Shown: in pieces, positions 44,001 to 55,000 of the stretch
Numbering within the stretch: the first letter of the stretch is position 1
Layout of the letters: the number at the start of each line of letters is the position of its first letter
Assembly (NCBI GenBank): GCA_033439295.1
Contig: JAVTLE010000007.1
Span: forward strand, 806,001 to 870,000
From: Deuterostichococcus epilithicus
Taxonomy: Eukaryota > Chlorophyta > Trebouxiophyceae > Prasiolales > Stichococcaceae
DNA: 64,000 nt
Direction: 5' to 3'
Notes under the pieces: model-generated
Told to the model about the DNA's origin: nothing
Database searches by the model: none
What the model saw: only the letters and a program-made list of their open reading frames with translations
Translations under genes and position numbers: made by a program

Positions 44001-45394
44001 TCTCTGCGCACCCTTTGTAGGCCCCGCCAAGCCACAGCTGCCCGGCTTCACAGACGCCCGGCTTCAGACTACGGCGCCTCCAGGTGTGCTGCACACTCCA
44101 ACGTCGCACAATCACGCAGGGCATCACGATGGAGCACCGCCGAGGGTCCGCCGGCGCGGAGGCCGCGGTTGCCGCGGGCGGCATGGCGCAGTTGTCGGGC
44201 GGGCAGCGCACGCTGCTGTCCCTGGCCCTCATCCTTGCGGTGAGGACACACAAGCAGACTGCACCGCTGCACCGCTCGAGGGCCCCGCTGGCTCAGTAAT
44301 CGTTCGTGCAGCTCTCGCATCGGTGCGGCTGCAGATAGGGTGTACGATTTTCCAGGGTTCAGTCTCTCGCAGAAGGAGTCACAAATAAGCAGCCGGGGTT
44401 CATGCCGCCAAAGTGAGCACTGCTGATCCTGGACAGACAAGACGTGTGGCCCCACCCCTCACGTCGCAATTGCTCGTGATCGAGTCCATGCTGTGCTTCA
44501 GGCGGGCCAGGCGGTGGCCCCGCCAGCGCTGCTGATACTGGACGAAGTGGACGCCGCTCTGGACGAGACCAACCAGCGCCTTGTCGCGTGCCTGCTGAAG
44601 GTGGGCCTGTGCTGCAGGGAATGATTGCCGTCACACTGCCGCGCTGCCGCGACACCACGCCATGGCACACGGGAAGCGCCAGAGGGCCGGAGGCGGCAGC
44701 GGCGGCTTGGCATCATGGGTTGCCAGTAATGCTTCGCTTGTGTCACGGACCCAGCGGCAGCGCGGTTGAAATAGAGACGGAGGCCGATAGAAAGGGACTC
44801 TTGCGCAAAGTGCCAGCAGGTGTAGGGTTTAGGGCGTGACATCTGCATCTTGGAGTGACGCGTGCTGTAAGAGGTCTGCATGGGTTGTTTCTCTCGGGTT
44901 GTTTTCCGAAATATCTCAACTCCCCTACTGTTGCCACAGGTGCTGACGGGGCCACCGCGATTGGACAAGTGCCAGGTCATCTGCATCACGCACCACGCTG
45001 AGTTCGAGGGCATGTGCGGTGACACCGTCGAGGTATGTATCTGCAGGCAGCCAGAGAGGGGCCTTCCCTGTCATACTAGCCGTGATATTGTTGTCGCTAT
45101 TGCGCGACAAGTCATTCTCCTGGCAGCATCATTCCGAGGCGGGGCAAGCGCTGCTGAGTGCTGGTGCTCGCCTGCCACGCCTGCCCACGCGATGCTTCTG
45201 CTCGCAGCTAGTGTTGAAATGATGCACTGTCGCGGGTGAGCCTTTGCTATAAAGTCGACGATTCGGTTTACATGCCGTAGATTGGGAAGGATGAAGGAGG
45301 CACGTTTTGTGCGAGCAATCGACGACGCGCCCATCACAAAGCAGATGAGCAGCCGGCATCCAAGATCTGTGTGCAGCGGAGTGGAAGAGTGTGA
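35033..45394 (+). CDS. Divergent SMC-family ATPase
   Basis: SMC proteins are long coiled-coil ATPases that organise chromosomes. Starts MPSCISSIRVRGFKSVGDRE (35033-35136); exon 2 (35364-35490) completes Walker A as GSNGAGKSNV; exon 3 is 35600-35725 (YKLDGRNRTARDVK, the usual SMC 'LNGR' segment); exon 4 starts 35861 (EFLRSEGVSLDRAGCLIKQA). Coiled-coil exons with Ala/Gln/Glu/Arg heptads fill 36.2-38.5 and 40.4-43.5 kb. A hinge lies between (LQYPPELEKAVQRAFGATVI about 39.6 kb; ISCATLEGSMAHPGSL about 39.9 kb). The C-terminal head has the signature LSGGQRTLLSLALILA (from 44192), Walker B ALLILDEVDAALDE (about 44528), the H-loop CITHH (about 44985) and a last exon 45281-45394. Not readily matched to SMC1-6. 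Middle exons are approximate. Confidence 0.8.
43346..43502 (+). repeat. Duplicated exon 3' edge in an SMC intron
   Basis: GCAGGGCCTGCAGCAGTC at 43346-43363, the end of a coiled-coil exon (EQGLQQSRRQ), recurs at 43471-43488 with one mismatch, followed by a similar CGGCGCC block and its own donor-like GTGAGC at 43506. The copy sits 125 bases downstream, in the intron. Confidence 0.55.
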
Positions 45395-45802
45395 GTCGTG
45401 ATGCCAGCCGCGCTGCGCGTAGCTACAGTCAGAGTTTGACTGTTTAAATCCTTCACAATATTGTGAAGCTGTGTTTTATGCTCTGTACGTGGCAGGCATG
45501 CATGGTGCAAGTACGGCGGCGCGTGGCTGAGATGTAGAGCTGTACATGCCCATCCGATACCAATTGAAGGTCGTCCTCTGCAAAAATACACAGAAATAGA
45601 ATGGACAGTATGACCCTCCTGCTGCTGGCATTGACGTTGCACGAGCTCCTTGCCGTTTTTTATGTGCCGCTGCGACGGCAGTGCAGCGCTTGAACTGCGC
45701 AACAAGGAGCGGGAATTTGTCACCATGGCCCGGTGCCGGCAGTTGGGCTTGTGGCTCACGACCAGCAGGTGCAGCTCACCTGATGCGGCAAAGTCGACCT
45801 GA
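45395..45802. other. Convergent intergenic region
   Basis: About 400 bases between the SMC stop and the 3' end of the small minus-strand membrane protein gene. No coding signal is seen; it should hold both 3' UTRs. No clear TGTAA was found on the plus strand here. Confidence 0.4.
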
Positions 45803-46009
45803 CTACTTCTGCTTGGTGTCCCCACCGAACCGAAAGATATTGCGCCTCCAGCGGCTCATCACCAAATCGGCCGCCATGGCTCCGCTTCTGGACTCCCCAG
45901 CCAGCTCGTCGCAAGCCTGCTGAAAGGATGCCACTGCCAGCACGCCTCCCAGCATCATGCCGAGCACGAAACCCGAGCTCAACAGCAAGGCGCCCTCGAT
46001 TGCACCCAT
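45803..46009 (-). CDS. Small single-pass membrane protein, uncharacterised
   Basis: A 68-aa frame with exon-like codon bias: MGAIEGALLLSSGFVLGMML leads directly into GGVLAVASF, forming one hydrophobic, Gly-rich transmembrane helix near the N-terminus. A short hydrophilic part follows (QACDELAGESRSGAMAADL) and a basic/aromatic end (RWRRNIFRFGGDTKQK). No family is recognised. Small Gly-rich single-span proteins are common among organelle inner-membrane subunits, but that is only a suggestion. It could also be the last exon of a longer gene. Confidence 0.45.
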   Translation of the reverse strand: MGAIEGALLLSSGFVLGMMLGGVLAVASFQQACDELAGESRSGAMAADLVMSRWRRNIFRFGGDTKQK

Positions 46010-46304
46010 TGCAGGGTGGTGCGGCGCGGGCGGCGCCTGTCAAGAGGTCAAACGTTTCGATATCCCCTGTTACAGCTGATGATGTGGCTTGCTGGTTTGT
46101 GAGCCAGCATGAAGAAGGGCGGCACCCGAGGCAAATCATCCTTGGAAACATCGAGCACGTGACCTCGGGCACGTGAACCGTCAGCAGCATGCGGCCAGTG
46201 CGCTGTGCCGCTGCTGCTAGTGTCTGCAACATACATTTTTGAATAGAAACCTTATTTAACCGCAACTGGAAACGCTGCTGGCGTGCAGCTGGTGTGCCAG
46301 GATA

Positions 46305-47773
46305 TTGACCTGCTTGAAACGCTCGAAATCGAGTGCAGGAACATCTGCTGGAGAGGCGAGAGTGCCAGACTTGCTCTACTGGGTCATTGAATCGATCATT
46401 GACGTGTTTAACCGTCATGGCCAAGCTCTGGTGGACCGTGCAACCCTAAGGCTGACATCCAAGCAGGCGTGCGCCATCATGGACCGCAACCGAGCGTTTG
46501 CGGGATTGCGCGATGCAATGTGCGACCACCAGGAGCTCATCACCTATCGTGGAAAGTGCACAGGTAGGCAGGAGCTCTGACTCGCCTGCGTGGCCACTCT
46601 GAGCAAAGCACCCACCGCATCACGACCTGCTGGCCGCATCACTCACCATGCGGGCTTTGCCAGTGCACCACGACCGTATGAGGATCTGTGCGTGCCGGCT
46701 ACAATTGTCAAGGTTGCGGTGCCTGGACCTTGGCACAGACTGTTCGAGGAGCCGACATGTGTTGGGCACACTGGCTGCTGGTGTCCTACCCAATCTTCGA
46801 GAGCGTGACCTTCAGGTGGATGCCCTCGCTACAGCCGCGTGTAACCTTGAACGGAACGTGGGACAGGTCTGCATGGTTGGCGAGTTTCCGGCAAATTCGA
46901 CTTGGCCTGCTCTAAACGGCTAACTTGTGCAGGCTGCAGCCCCAAGAGTGGCATGGATGCCGCCGACCTGCGCTCACTAAAGACGCTCACAAGCCTGGTG
47001 GTTGTTAGAAGCTCTCGGATCAAGACTGCTCAAGGCACCATGTTCTGGACTGCGGTCGCATCTATGTTAGGCCTCCGCACGCCCGACATCGGCAGCGTTA
47101 CAGGTGACAAGGGTGCCGCATTGCGACTCCAGCTCCACCTCTGGACAGTGACAGTTGGGCATTATGTCATCTCATCACAAAGAGCATACGCAGTGATGTG
47201 CTGACACATGCAGCGCCAATGGGGTGATATCCGCCGTCTGCAGTGGCGCGGCCGGAAGGAGGTGCCGGACTGATCCGTCCAGAGACGCTGGCGAGCCTAG
47301 AGCAACTGCTGGCCCGCTTGCGTCAGTTGGACCTGTGCCACCAGTGTCGCGGACAACAGGATCCAGCAGCTTGCCGGCACCCTAATGCTGCCATTCATCG
47401 AGGTGCATCTTCGCTTTTGATTGCTGTCTAGGGCCATGTTTTTGTGGATGTGCTCAGGCAGGCATGCATGGCGGTACTTGAAGGCGCAGGGGTGTTGTGT
47501 GTGGCAAGCCATGTCAGCAGGCTTGCAGTCTGGCCGAATTCGATCGACATATTTAGAGATGTTGCCAAAGAGCATGGGGTTCATAAGGTTATTGGAAACT
47601 GCTTACAATTGCTCACACGGTCACTCCCTCACATCAACACATGCACTCACACGTCTGCAGAATTTCTTGGTTGCAACTGTACATACAGCAGCGTCTCAGT
47701 GATGTACATTTACTCGACCCTCATACCAAGAAGCAAGTTCGCCACCCCATTAAGCTCCCTCCTGACAGCTTGA
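46305..47773 (+). CDS. F-box/LRR-like protein, uncharacterised
   Basis: Several exon-like segments on one strand share a leucine-rich character: 46330-46563 (DLLYWVIESIIDVFNRHG, then LRLTSKQACAIMDRN, reminiscent of an F-box start), about 46690-46866 (LQLSRLRCLDLGTD, VLGTLAAGVLPNLRERDLQV), about 46932-47104 (AADLRSLKTLTSLVVVRSSR), about 47270-47390 (TLASLEQLLARLRQLDLCHQ) and 47430-47600 (FVDVLRQACMAVLEGAGVL, VSRLAVWPNSIDIF). LxxLxxLxL spacing fits leucine-rich repeats. Many green algae carry families of such proteins; F-box members recruit targets to SCF ubiquitin ligases. The start codon was not found: the first exon has no early ATG, so a 5' exon is missing from this model. Exon borders are approximate. 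Confidence 0.45.
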
Positions 47774-48203
47774 TCAACTCCTCACATTCACCACCAGAGC
47801 CTCTCGTATGCCAACGATATACACACACCATCTCGTACCCAGGCCCCTTGCTAAACTGCAGTGCTCTCCGTGTTCCTTACTATGCCTGCCCTCGTTTGTG
47901 CCACACACGCTCCAGGAGCCACGGCGGCAGCCAGTGCCGCCAGCAGCGGGCTGTAATTGCTGCTGTCGCCCACTAGCAGGATCCGCGCAGCTGCTCTCTG
48001 TCGTCACCCCGCAAATCTGATGCCCTCATTCGCTGCGGCCGACACGGTCTTGTTTGCCTCTGCTCACCTGCCACAGCTGCGTTGCCTTGGTACTACAGCA
48101 ACAACTCCATTTCTCCGCCCCCCAGCCGCGCCACTCGCATCCATCCTCAGTTTCCAATTTGTCCGAACACAACACCCTCCAGAAAGTGACACACACGCTT
48201 CCC
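47774..48203. other. Convergent intergenic region
   Basis: About 430 bases of C-rich, non-coding-looking sequence between the LRR-like gene and the 3' end of the hydrolase gene. It holds a TGTAA for the plus strand. No minus-strand TTACA close to the hydrolase stop was seen. Confidence 0.4.
47952..47956 (+). promoter_or_regulatory. TGTAA poly(A) signal candidate for the LRR-like gene
   Basis: TGTAA is about 180 bases after the last in-frame stop (47773) of the LRR-like gene and before the converging hydrolase gene. It is a motif match only. Confidence 0.3.
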
Positions 48204-51200
48204 TCACCGCGGCACGCCGGCGCCGAAGGAGCTGCTAATGATGCTCAGCAGGCCGGCTGGGTTGTCGGAGTGCACCCAGTGCCCGGCGTCGGGTAGGTGC
48301 GCCACGGTGTGGCCCAGCCGCAGGATCTCCGCCTCGTCACCGCCGCCCCTGTGCGTTCAGACACGTGCGAAAGTCGTATCAGGCGGTCACTGCTCGGCAA
48401 GGACACAACATCCGCAGCAGGATCATTTGACTGCGCAACCTCCCAAACAGGTTTGGTTGAGAGTGATCCAATCCAGCTTGTGGCGTTTCCGCCTGCGGCA
48501 GCCGCGCGAGGGGCGGCAGCTGGCCGCCTGGAGCAGTTCGTGAGCCTTTGTGCATACGAGGGCAGGCAGTCGCACAGCGGTGCTCCACTTTTGCTGACAA
48601 GCGCTCACTCGCAAAACACGGAGCGCTCAGGGCGGACGACGGACACAGTTGTGCCGTCTTGCGGCTGGCGCGCTTCCTCACACCCAACTGGACGGTTCAA
48701 CACTATCATCCGTCTGTTCCTGGAGCAATATGAGGGACTTCATTCCTGAGAGTATTGCCCACCAGCGGAAGGCGGAGCGCTCGGCTCGGACAAAGGACAC
48801 GGAGATGCCGTCCTGCGGCTGCTGCAGGAAGGGCCACAGGCTGCTGGCCTCGTAGGAGTCGTACAGCGCCGCGATGCCGTCCAGGTCGAAGGACCACACC
48901 AGGCTGCCCTGTGGGGGATGATCGAAACGCCAGGAGCGTCAGGCGCGGCGGCGCGGGAACGAGCGCCGGAAGGCTCTCGAGCGGGGCGATGCCACACAAA
49001 CACGCGACGAAGCACCTTTGCGGAACCGAGGCATGGCACTTCGTGCCAGACCGCTCCCGTCTTCACGCCTGTGGACGCGGTCACAGCCGCAGGCAGCTGT
49101 GGCATGCTGCCTTCCAGTCCCATCTCATTACAACATGATGAAACTGTGCTGCTGCGAAGGCGAGCACAGGACGCAAGCACACGAGCAGCAGGGAATGCGG
49201 CAGCAGAAAGCCGGCGTTTGTGGCGTGCCTGCTGGTCGCTCAGCGGTCGCAGGTTTGTGGAGACCCAGCTGGCGATGTGGCGGGAGAAGCCCTCCTGCTG
49301 CAGGGTGTCCAGCAGCGCGCCGCGGCCCGCAATTGGCAGCGCCAGCTGCCGCAGCGTGGCGATCAGGTCCGCCGGGTGGTCCTTGCGGCCGGCCTCCCCC
49401 GCGCGCACCTGCCCTGGCAGCGTGTCCAGCACCCACACCTGCAAAGGCGGGGTGATCATATCGTCTGAGACAGTCCAGGATGGTTTCGGCTGCAGCAGGG
49501 AGGAGCCTGCAGCATCACTGCACCCGGACGCCCCGGCAGCGTGTCCAGCACCCACGCCGCGAAGATGGTGGCTCACGTCTTGAAGGATCCAAGGGGAAAG
49601 GCTGTGATCCTTGCCTCAGATGCTCTGGCCCTGTGGCGATGTCATTTAGCGAGCCAATGGGGCAGAAGCCCACTGCAATCGATCCACTCGGAATGCATCC
49701 TGTATTGACGAAGATAGGAGGCAAGGCAAGTCGGTGAGCCTTGGGAGTGTCAAGTGGAGGGGTGGCAGCGAGGCACCTTGACGGGCCGCGGCAGCCGGCT
49801 GCCAAGGCGCTTGCCGAACTGCTCCGCCATGCTCATCACGACCTGCGGCATGGTGAGGACGGCTTTGAGGCCGCACAAGGTTGCACAACATCACGCTCTT
49901 AGCTGTGCGCCAGCTTCTGCCCGCTGGAACACCCTGCGGCGCATGTTGTCCATAGCTGCAGGGGAAGCCACATACCGGAGCTCGGCATCAGATCAGACCA
50001 AGGCTCGCCAGCATCACAGACCGGCAAGCGCATGTTCCCTCTCACCTTGCCGCCAAAGGAGTGCCCGATGAGGACTTCGGGGAACAGCTTCAGGCGGCCC
50101 AGGAGGCGCAGGATGTCGCCGGCGGAAGTCTCCAGCGTGTGGGGACCGTCCGGCCGCGCCGGCAGCCGCGCCGAGTCACCGTGGCAGCGCAGGTCCACCA
50201 GCAGCAGCTGCCAGGAGGGGAACGCCTGCGGGCAGGTGCGGCTTCCTTGATGCCAGCGCCCAGAGGCGCGAGCGACCCAGCACAGGTGTGAAATCGGCAC
50301 ACAATACGAGATGCCAGCACTGACAGCTCTGACAAAGACATGAAATGTGTATGCGTGCAATGCACTGCTTGCTGCTGACTAGCTGCGGAAGTCCACCCTC
50401 TGAACCATTTGGACAGAAGGCGAGACGACCGGCGCAGGCACGTATGAGCCCGTCTTGGCAAACGATGCCATAACAAACGCACCTCGACGATGCGGTGTGC
50501 GAAGGACACCATATTGCGGCGGCTGCCTAGGATGCCATGCACCAGCACTGCCGTCGGCGGTGGCCGGCTGTCGGGGCTGTGCCGCGTCCACCGCACAAGC
50601 GCGCCCTGCACCAGCTCATACCCCTGCAGGGGGAGCATTGGCTGCATTGGCTGTGGTAGCGACAAACAGCAGGCAGGCGGGGTTCTAATAAACCTTCAAA
50701 AGCTGGTAAGGCAAGCATCATTACGGCGTTTGTATGGTGCCCTGCCCTTGAACCGCAGTGCACGGCTGAGGCTGGTGATGACCTTCGCAACGGTCTTCGC
50801 TAAAAGACTCAGGGCAACTACACGCTCACAATCTCCGAGTCCCGGATCTCAGCAGCGAGCGTTCGGATGCCGGAAGGCCGCTGCTGCACCGCAGGCCGCT
50901 CCAAGCTGGCCACTCGCGCCGACACATCCCGTGCCTGCATTGCGTTTCGAGACGTTGATACGAACGGAAGTGTAGACGGACGGCGTTCGAACATCTTTCT
51001 AGCTATGGGTCCTGCCATGCATGCTGAGGCATGGTGGACGCATGCGCGGTTGCGGCGCTATAAACTTTGTTGACAGATGTCTCCACACACCTGCTTGGTA
51101 GGTGCGCGGTGCGGCCACGACGGGGATGTAGGGTGGCTGTGGCACTGCACGGCCGGCGGTTGCCGGCGCGGCGTGGCGTGCAGGCGGGTCGCTGTCAGCA

Positions 51201-51258
51201 ATCGCTGCTGCGACAGGCCCTGCTGCAGTCGTCGCCCCTGCAGCATGCCTGCCCGCAT
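48204..51258 (-). CDS. ABHD11-like alpha/beta hydrolase with organelle presequence
   Basis: Eight phase-consistent minus-strand exons: 51258-51091, 50934-50830, 50623-50483, 50225-50046, 49842-49777, 49438-49181, 48908-48763, 48348-48204; 402 aa. The first exon (MRAGMLQGRRLQQGLSQQRL) is basic and acid-free, a likely mitochondrial or plastid transit peptide. The hydrolase fold shows the oxyanion motif VLVHGILGSRRN (His-Gly 120-121), strand LLLVDLRCHGDS, the nucleophile elbow GHSFGGK with Ser194, a lid region with VWVLDTLPG and LDGIAALYDSYEASSLWPFL, strand VSFVRAERS, and the catalytic His378 in DAGHWVHSDNP. This order matches ABHD11-type ester hydrolases. The catalytic acid is not assigned with certainty. 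Substrate unknown. Divergent from the ZFC3H1-like gene. Confidence 0.83.
49416..49555 (-). repeat. Duplicated exon 5' edge in a hydrolase intron
   Basis: The 21 bases encoding WVLDTLP at the start of hydrolase exon 6 (49416-49436) recur without mismatch at 49535-49555, inside the preceding intron, 119 bases away. The copy keeps an open frame (AWVLDTLPGRPG) but lacks an adjacent AG acceptor. Confidence 0.7.
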
Positions 51259-52052
51259 GCTGGCTGGCTTGTGGTAGCACTTGAAGGTTGGTGAAGCCGT
51301 ACAGAAGTGACTCGGCCCGCGACGGCCTCAAAGCTGGACAGAGATCGTACTCAAGAAGTTGCCGAGATACAGCTCGACCGCCCGTCAAGGTACAGCCGTT
51401 ATCGGGGAGCTGCGCTGATGCAGGCTGTCCAGCCAAACTCTTCTAACTAACACGCACACTCGTAGCTTGTCGGGTCGCTCACCGCGCATAAATCTTCTCC
51501 CGAGCGAGTCGATGGTTGAGAGCTCGTCGTGCAGGGACTGGAGCTCGTGTCGAGTCCCAAGCGCACCTAATCGCACCGAATCTCACAGTGAATGTGAGGC
51601 AAGGTGCCGGGCTGGGCCACTGCTAGCGTCAGCCCCAGCTTGCAGTTCTTGCATACTTATAGGAATGTCTCGAAGCTTGGGCGCATGTGCAGCCAGCATC
51701 GTCCTCTTACATTCCGCAAGTCTATAACATCGCTTCTTAGCCGGCACCTCAACTGCTTCCAGCAAAAAGGCCTGTTGGCATGTGCTTGCAGGCATAGTTT
51801 CCAAGAAAAGGATCCAAAGCGGAGCCGCTGAAACCCATGCCGGATTCCTCGTAAGGCTGCGGTCTGCAGGGCTGCGCCTTCACTGTCCTCCGCGCGGCAA
51901 TGCCGAAGGCTGGATGGCGTGTCCGGAAGCTTTTGCGTACAAAGCAATAGCGGGCACACGCGCGGTCGCACCTGCAGCAGCAGCAGGCGGCCCCCTCGCC
52001 GCTGCAGTATACGTCAGTCGTACTGCTGCAGCTGACAGCAGCATTGCCGCGG
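51259..52052. promoter_or_regulatory. Likely bidirectional promoter (hydrolase / ZFC3H1-like)
   Basis: About 790 bases between two divergent first coding exons. No exon-like frame with the local codon bias is seen, except the shadow frame of the 52053 exon. The region should hold both promoters and 5' UTRs. No individual element is identified. Confidence 0.4.
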
Positions 52053-55000
52053 ATGGACTGGCAGCGCAGCGAGGTCCGCGACCCGCCATCGCACCTGCCG
52101 CAGTACCTGCTGGAATCCGACCTGCCACTGCCCTTCTATCCAGCAGGTGTCCCTTGTTTGCATGCAGTGCTGCACCGATGCCCTCATTATAAGCTGTCGT
52201 CTGCGGACAAGTGCCCTGAAAAGCAATCATGCACTCACGCCAGCACATCGTGAACCGTACTGCAGTCTGGCAGCAGTGCGCAAAGCAAATTGCGAGCAAC
52301 ACTAACTGCTGGAGCCCGTGCGCTGGCCTGCAGTGCCGCTGTTTGACGGCCAGCCGGCATCCGAGGCCTTCATTCAGGACGCGCCGCGCAGCGCACCGGC
52401 CGCGGTGCAGCCGCTGCGGTGGCCCGTGGCAAGGTCTGGGCCCGCGGCAGCCGCGGCGTTGCCACCGCGCCACGCGCCAGACCCAGACCTCATCATCACC
52501 TTTGATGACGACGACGACATCTTTGACGACAGCCCGCAAGACGTGCCCGCATCGGCACCTATGGCGGCTGCGCCTGCTGCCGCTGAGGCCGCCGTGCACG
52601 CAGCCGCCTTGCCGGCCAGGGCGGCGGCGGGGCGACCCAGGAGCAAACGGTCAGCCGCTGGCAGCCGCGGCGGCAGGGAGCCAGCGTCAGAAGCGCCAGA
52701 GAAGAAGGCCAGCACGCCATCTCGCAGGCCGAGCGCGCACCGCGCCGGCAAGCCCCTGACGCCGACGGACGCCGAGACGCTGCGGCGTCACATTCAGGCG
52801 CTGGAGGCCAAGATACAGGCGGCCAAGCGACAACAGGCCACGGGTAGCGGCTCCGCCATTGGCCAAGCGGCGGCGGCGGCACCGGCGGCGGCGGGCAGCG
52901 ATGCCTCAGAGCCAGCGGCGGATGTGTCGGCGCTTGTGGACCAGTTCCTGTCCTCGTTTCACGACGAGATGATGGCTGCCGGGGCGGACACCGCTGCCCG
53001 CAACTCCGACAGCGGCGGCGGCAGCCGAGGCGGCGGCGCAGCCAGCCCTGCTGCGGTGCCTGGCCGTGACAGCAGCAGCAGCAGCGGCGGCGGCGGCAGT
53101 GGCAGCAGCAGCAGCAGCAGGGGCTCTGGCGCCAGCGGTAGCAGCTACAGTACTGGCAGCTCCTCATCGGACAGCAGGTCGGATGATGGGTCGGGCTTAA
53201 AGCCTGTGGTCCCCGGCGGCGGCTTGGCAGCGGGAGGCCGGCCCGCACATGCCCACGAGCACGCCTCATCTGCACAGTCAGGTCCGACCTGTCCCTTGCA
53301 CATTCAGGGCTTGCTTGATGCTTGCTTGCCTGATGTAGCACTTGGCCATACAAGGCCGCATCCTGCAGCTGGCCAGTGGTGTAAGTCACACGTGCGGCAT
53401 GTGCCTACTGAAGAAGAATCTCGCCAGCCACAGGCCTTGCTCCTGTCGAGAATCACATTGTCGTGCCACATTTTATCTGTGTCATGTATTTGTGTCGAAC
53501 TGTCATTGACACATGCAATGCCATCTTACTGCAGGCGATGCAGCGGCGCAGCCAGGTGGCAGCGCATCGCCCGCAGACCCGGCAGGCCACACCGTTAGTG
53601 ACGCCGAGGACGCTGCCGCGGAAGAAGCGCTATACGAGCAGCAGGTGGCCGAAGAAGCGCGCCTGCGGCGGCAGCTGCTGCTGCGGGCGCGCATCGATGC
53701 GGCGGAGCGAGATGTGGCAGCCACCCTGCAGCGGCGCGGCCTGCCGCTGCCGCCCCTGCCGCGGACGATGCGGCCGCCCGCATCGCTACCGCCGCCTGCA
53801 TCGCTGCCGTCGCCTCTGGTGCTGCAGGATGGTGGCGACGAAGGCGCAGGCTCTGTGCCGGATGTCGCCGCGCATGCTACGGCAAGATCTAGGCCGCAGC
53901 AGCCTGCGAAGCCTGGGCCAGCGGCTGCGGCCGCCATCCCTGCAGCCTCTGGCGTACTGGCGACTGCTGGCATCGACGGTCAGCCTCGCGACCCAGAGGC
54001 TGAGGGTCAGCCGGCGGGAGGCAAAGTCCTGACAGCAGACGCCGCGTCGCCTGTGGCAACCGCCCAGCCTCAATCGAAGCAGCCGCTAGCGGCGCCACGG
54101 GCTCCGGTCGCGCCAAGCGTTTGGCAGAATCTCCCAGCTGACGCCAGCAGCATGCAGCAGCCGCAGCTTCGGCAGCTGGCGGACCAGCAGAGTAGCCTGC
54201 AGGTGCCAAGAGACGGCGGCGCGGCTGCAACAGCCCGATCAGCCAGACCAGGCGACGCGGTGGACAACCCGGCAGCTCGTGCCGCTGTTGCTGCACAGCC
54301 AGGCAAGGTCACGCAGCCCGGCAGGTTGGGGGCCTCGCCGCGGGCTCGCAGCCGGCGGGCGACGCCGCAGCCGAGCAGTCGGCCGGGGACCCCCAAGCCC
54401 CGCAGCCGCCGAGCCTCACCGCAGCCGCAGACTCGCAAACCCTCGCCCGCCAGCGAGCTGCCCGCGCGCGGAAAGCCACCTGCGCCTGCCAAGAGGCGGT
54501 CTGCAACGCCGCCCATGCGCCGCCGCCAGCGGTCGCAGAGCCCTCAGCAGCAGTCGCCACCCTCCCCATCGGCGCGCCGGCGGCAGCAGTCACCGTTGCG
54601 CAAGCGCCGGCAGGAGCGCAGCCGCAGCCGCAGCTTGGCGCGCAACCGCAGCCGCAGCCGGCAGCGGGAGCGTGGCGACGGGCGGCGCGGCGGCACAGCT
54701 ATGCGCAGCGGGAGCCGTGGCCGGGACCGCCGCAGCCGCAGCCGCAGTCCTGGCAGGCAGCGGCGCAGCAGCCCTGTCCGGCGCAGCAGGGGGCGAAGCG
54801 CCAGCAGGGAGCACGGCGACAGACGGCAGCCTGGCGGGATGAAACGGTCTCCCCAGTCGCAGCAGGTCGCAACCTCGGCCACGACAGAGCGGCGGCGCAC
54901 TGATGGCCGGCGCGCCAAGGATGCCAGCCAAGTGCCAGCGCCGGCTGCTGCAAGGGGGCAGCAACAGCACGAAGACACAAAGCAGGCCGCGCCCTTGGCA

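Noticed and set aside
51782-52192. 136-codon plus-strand frame over the ZFC3H1 start
   Set aside because: The overlapping frame from ATG 52053 (MDWQRSEVRDPP) has better codon bias and joins in phase to the next exon.
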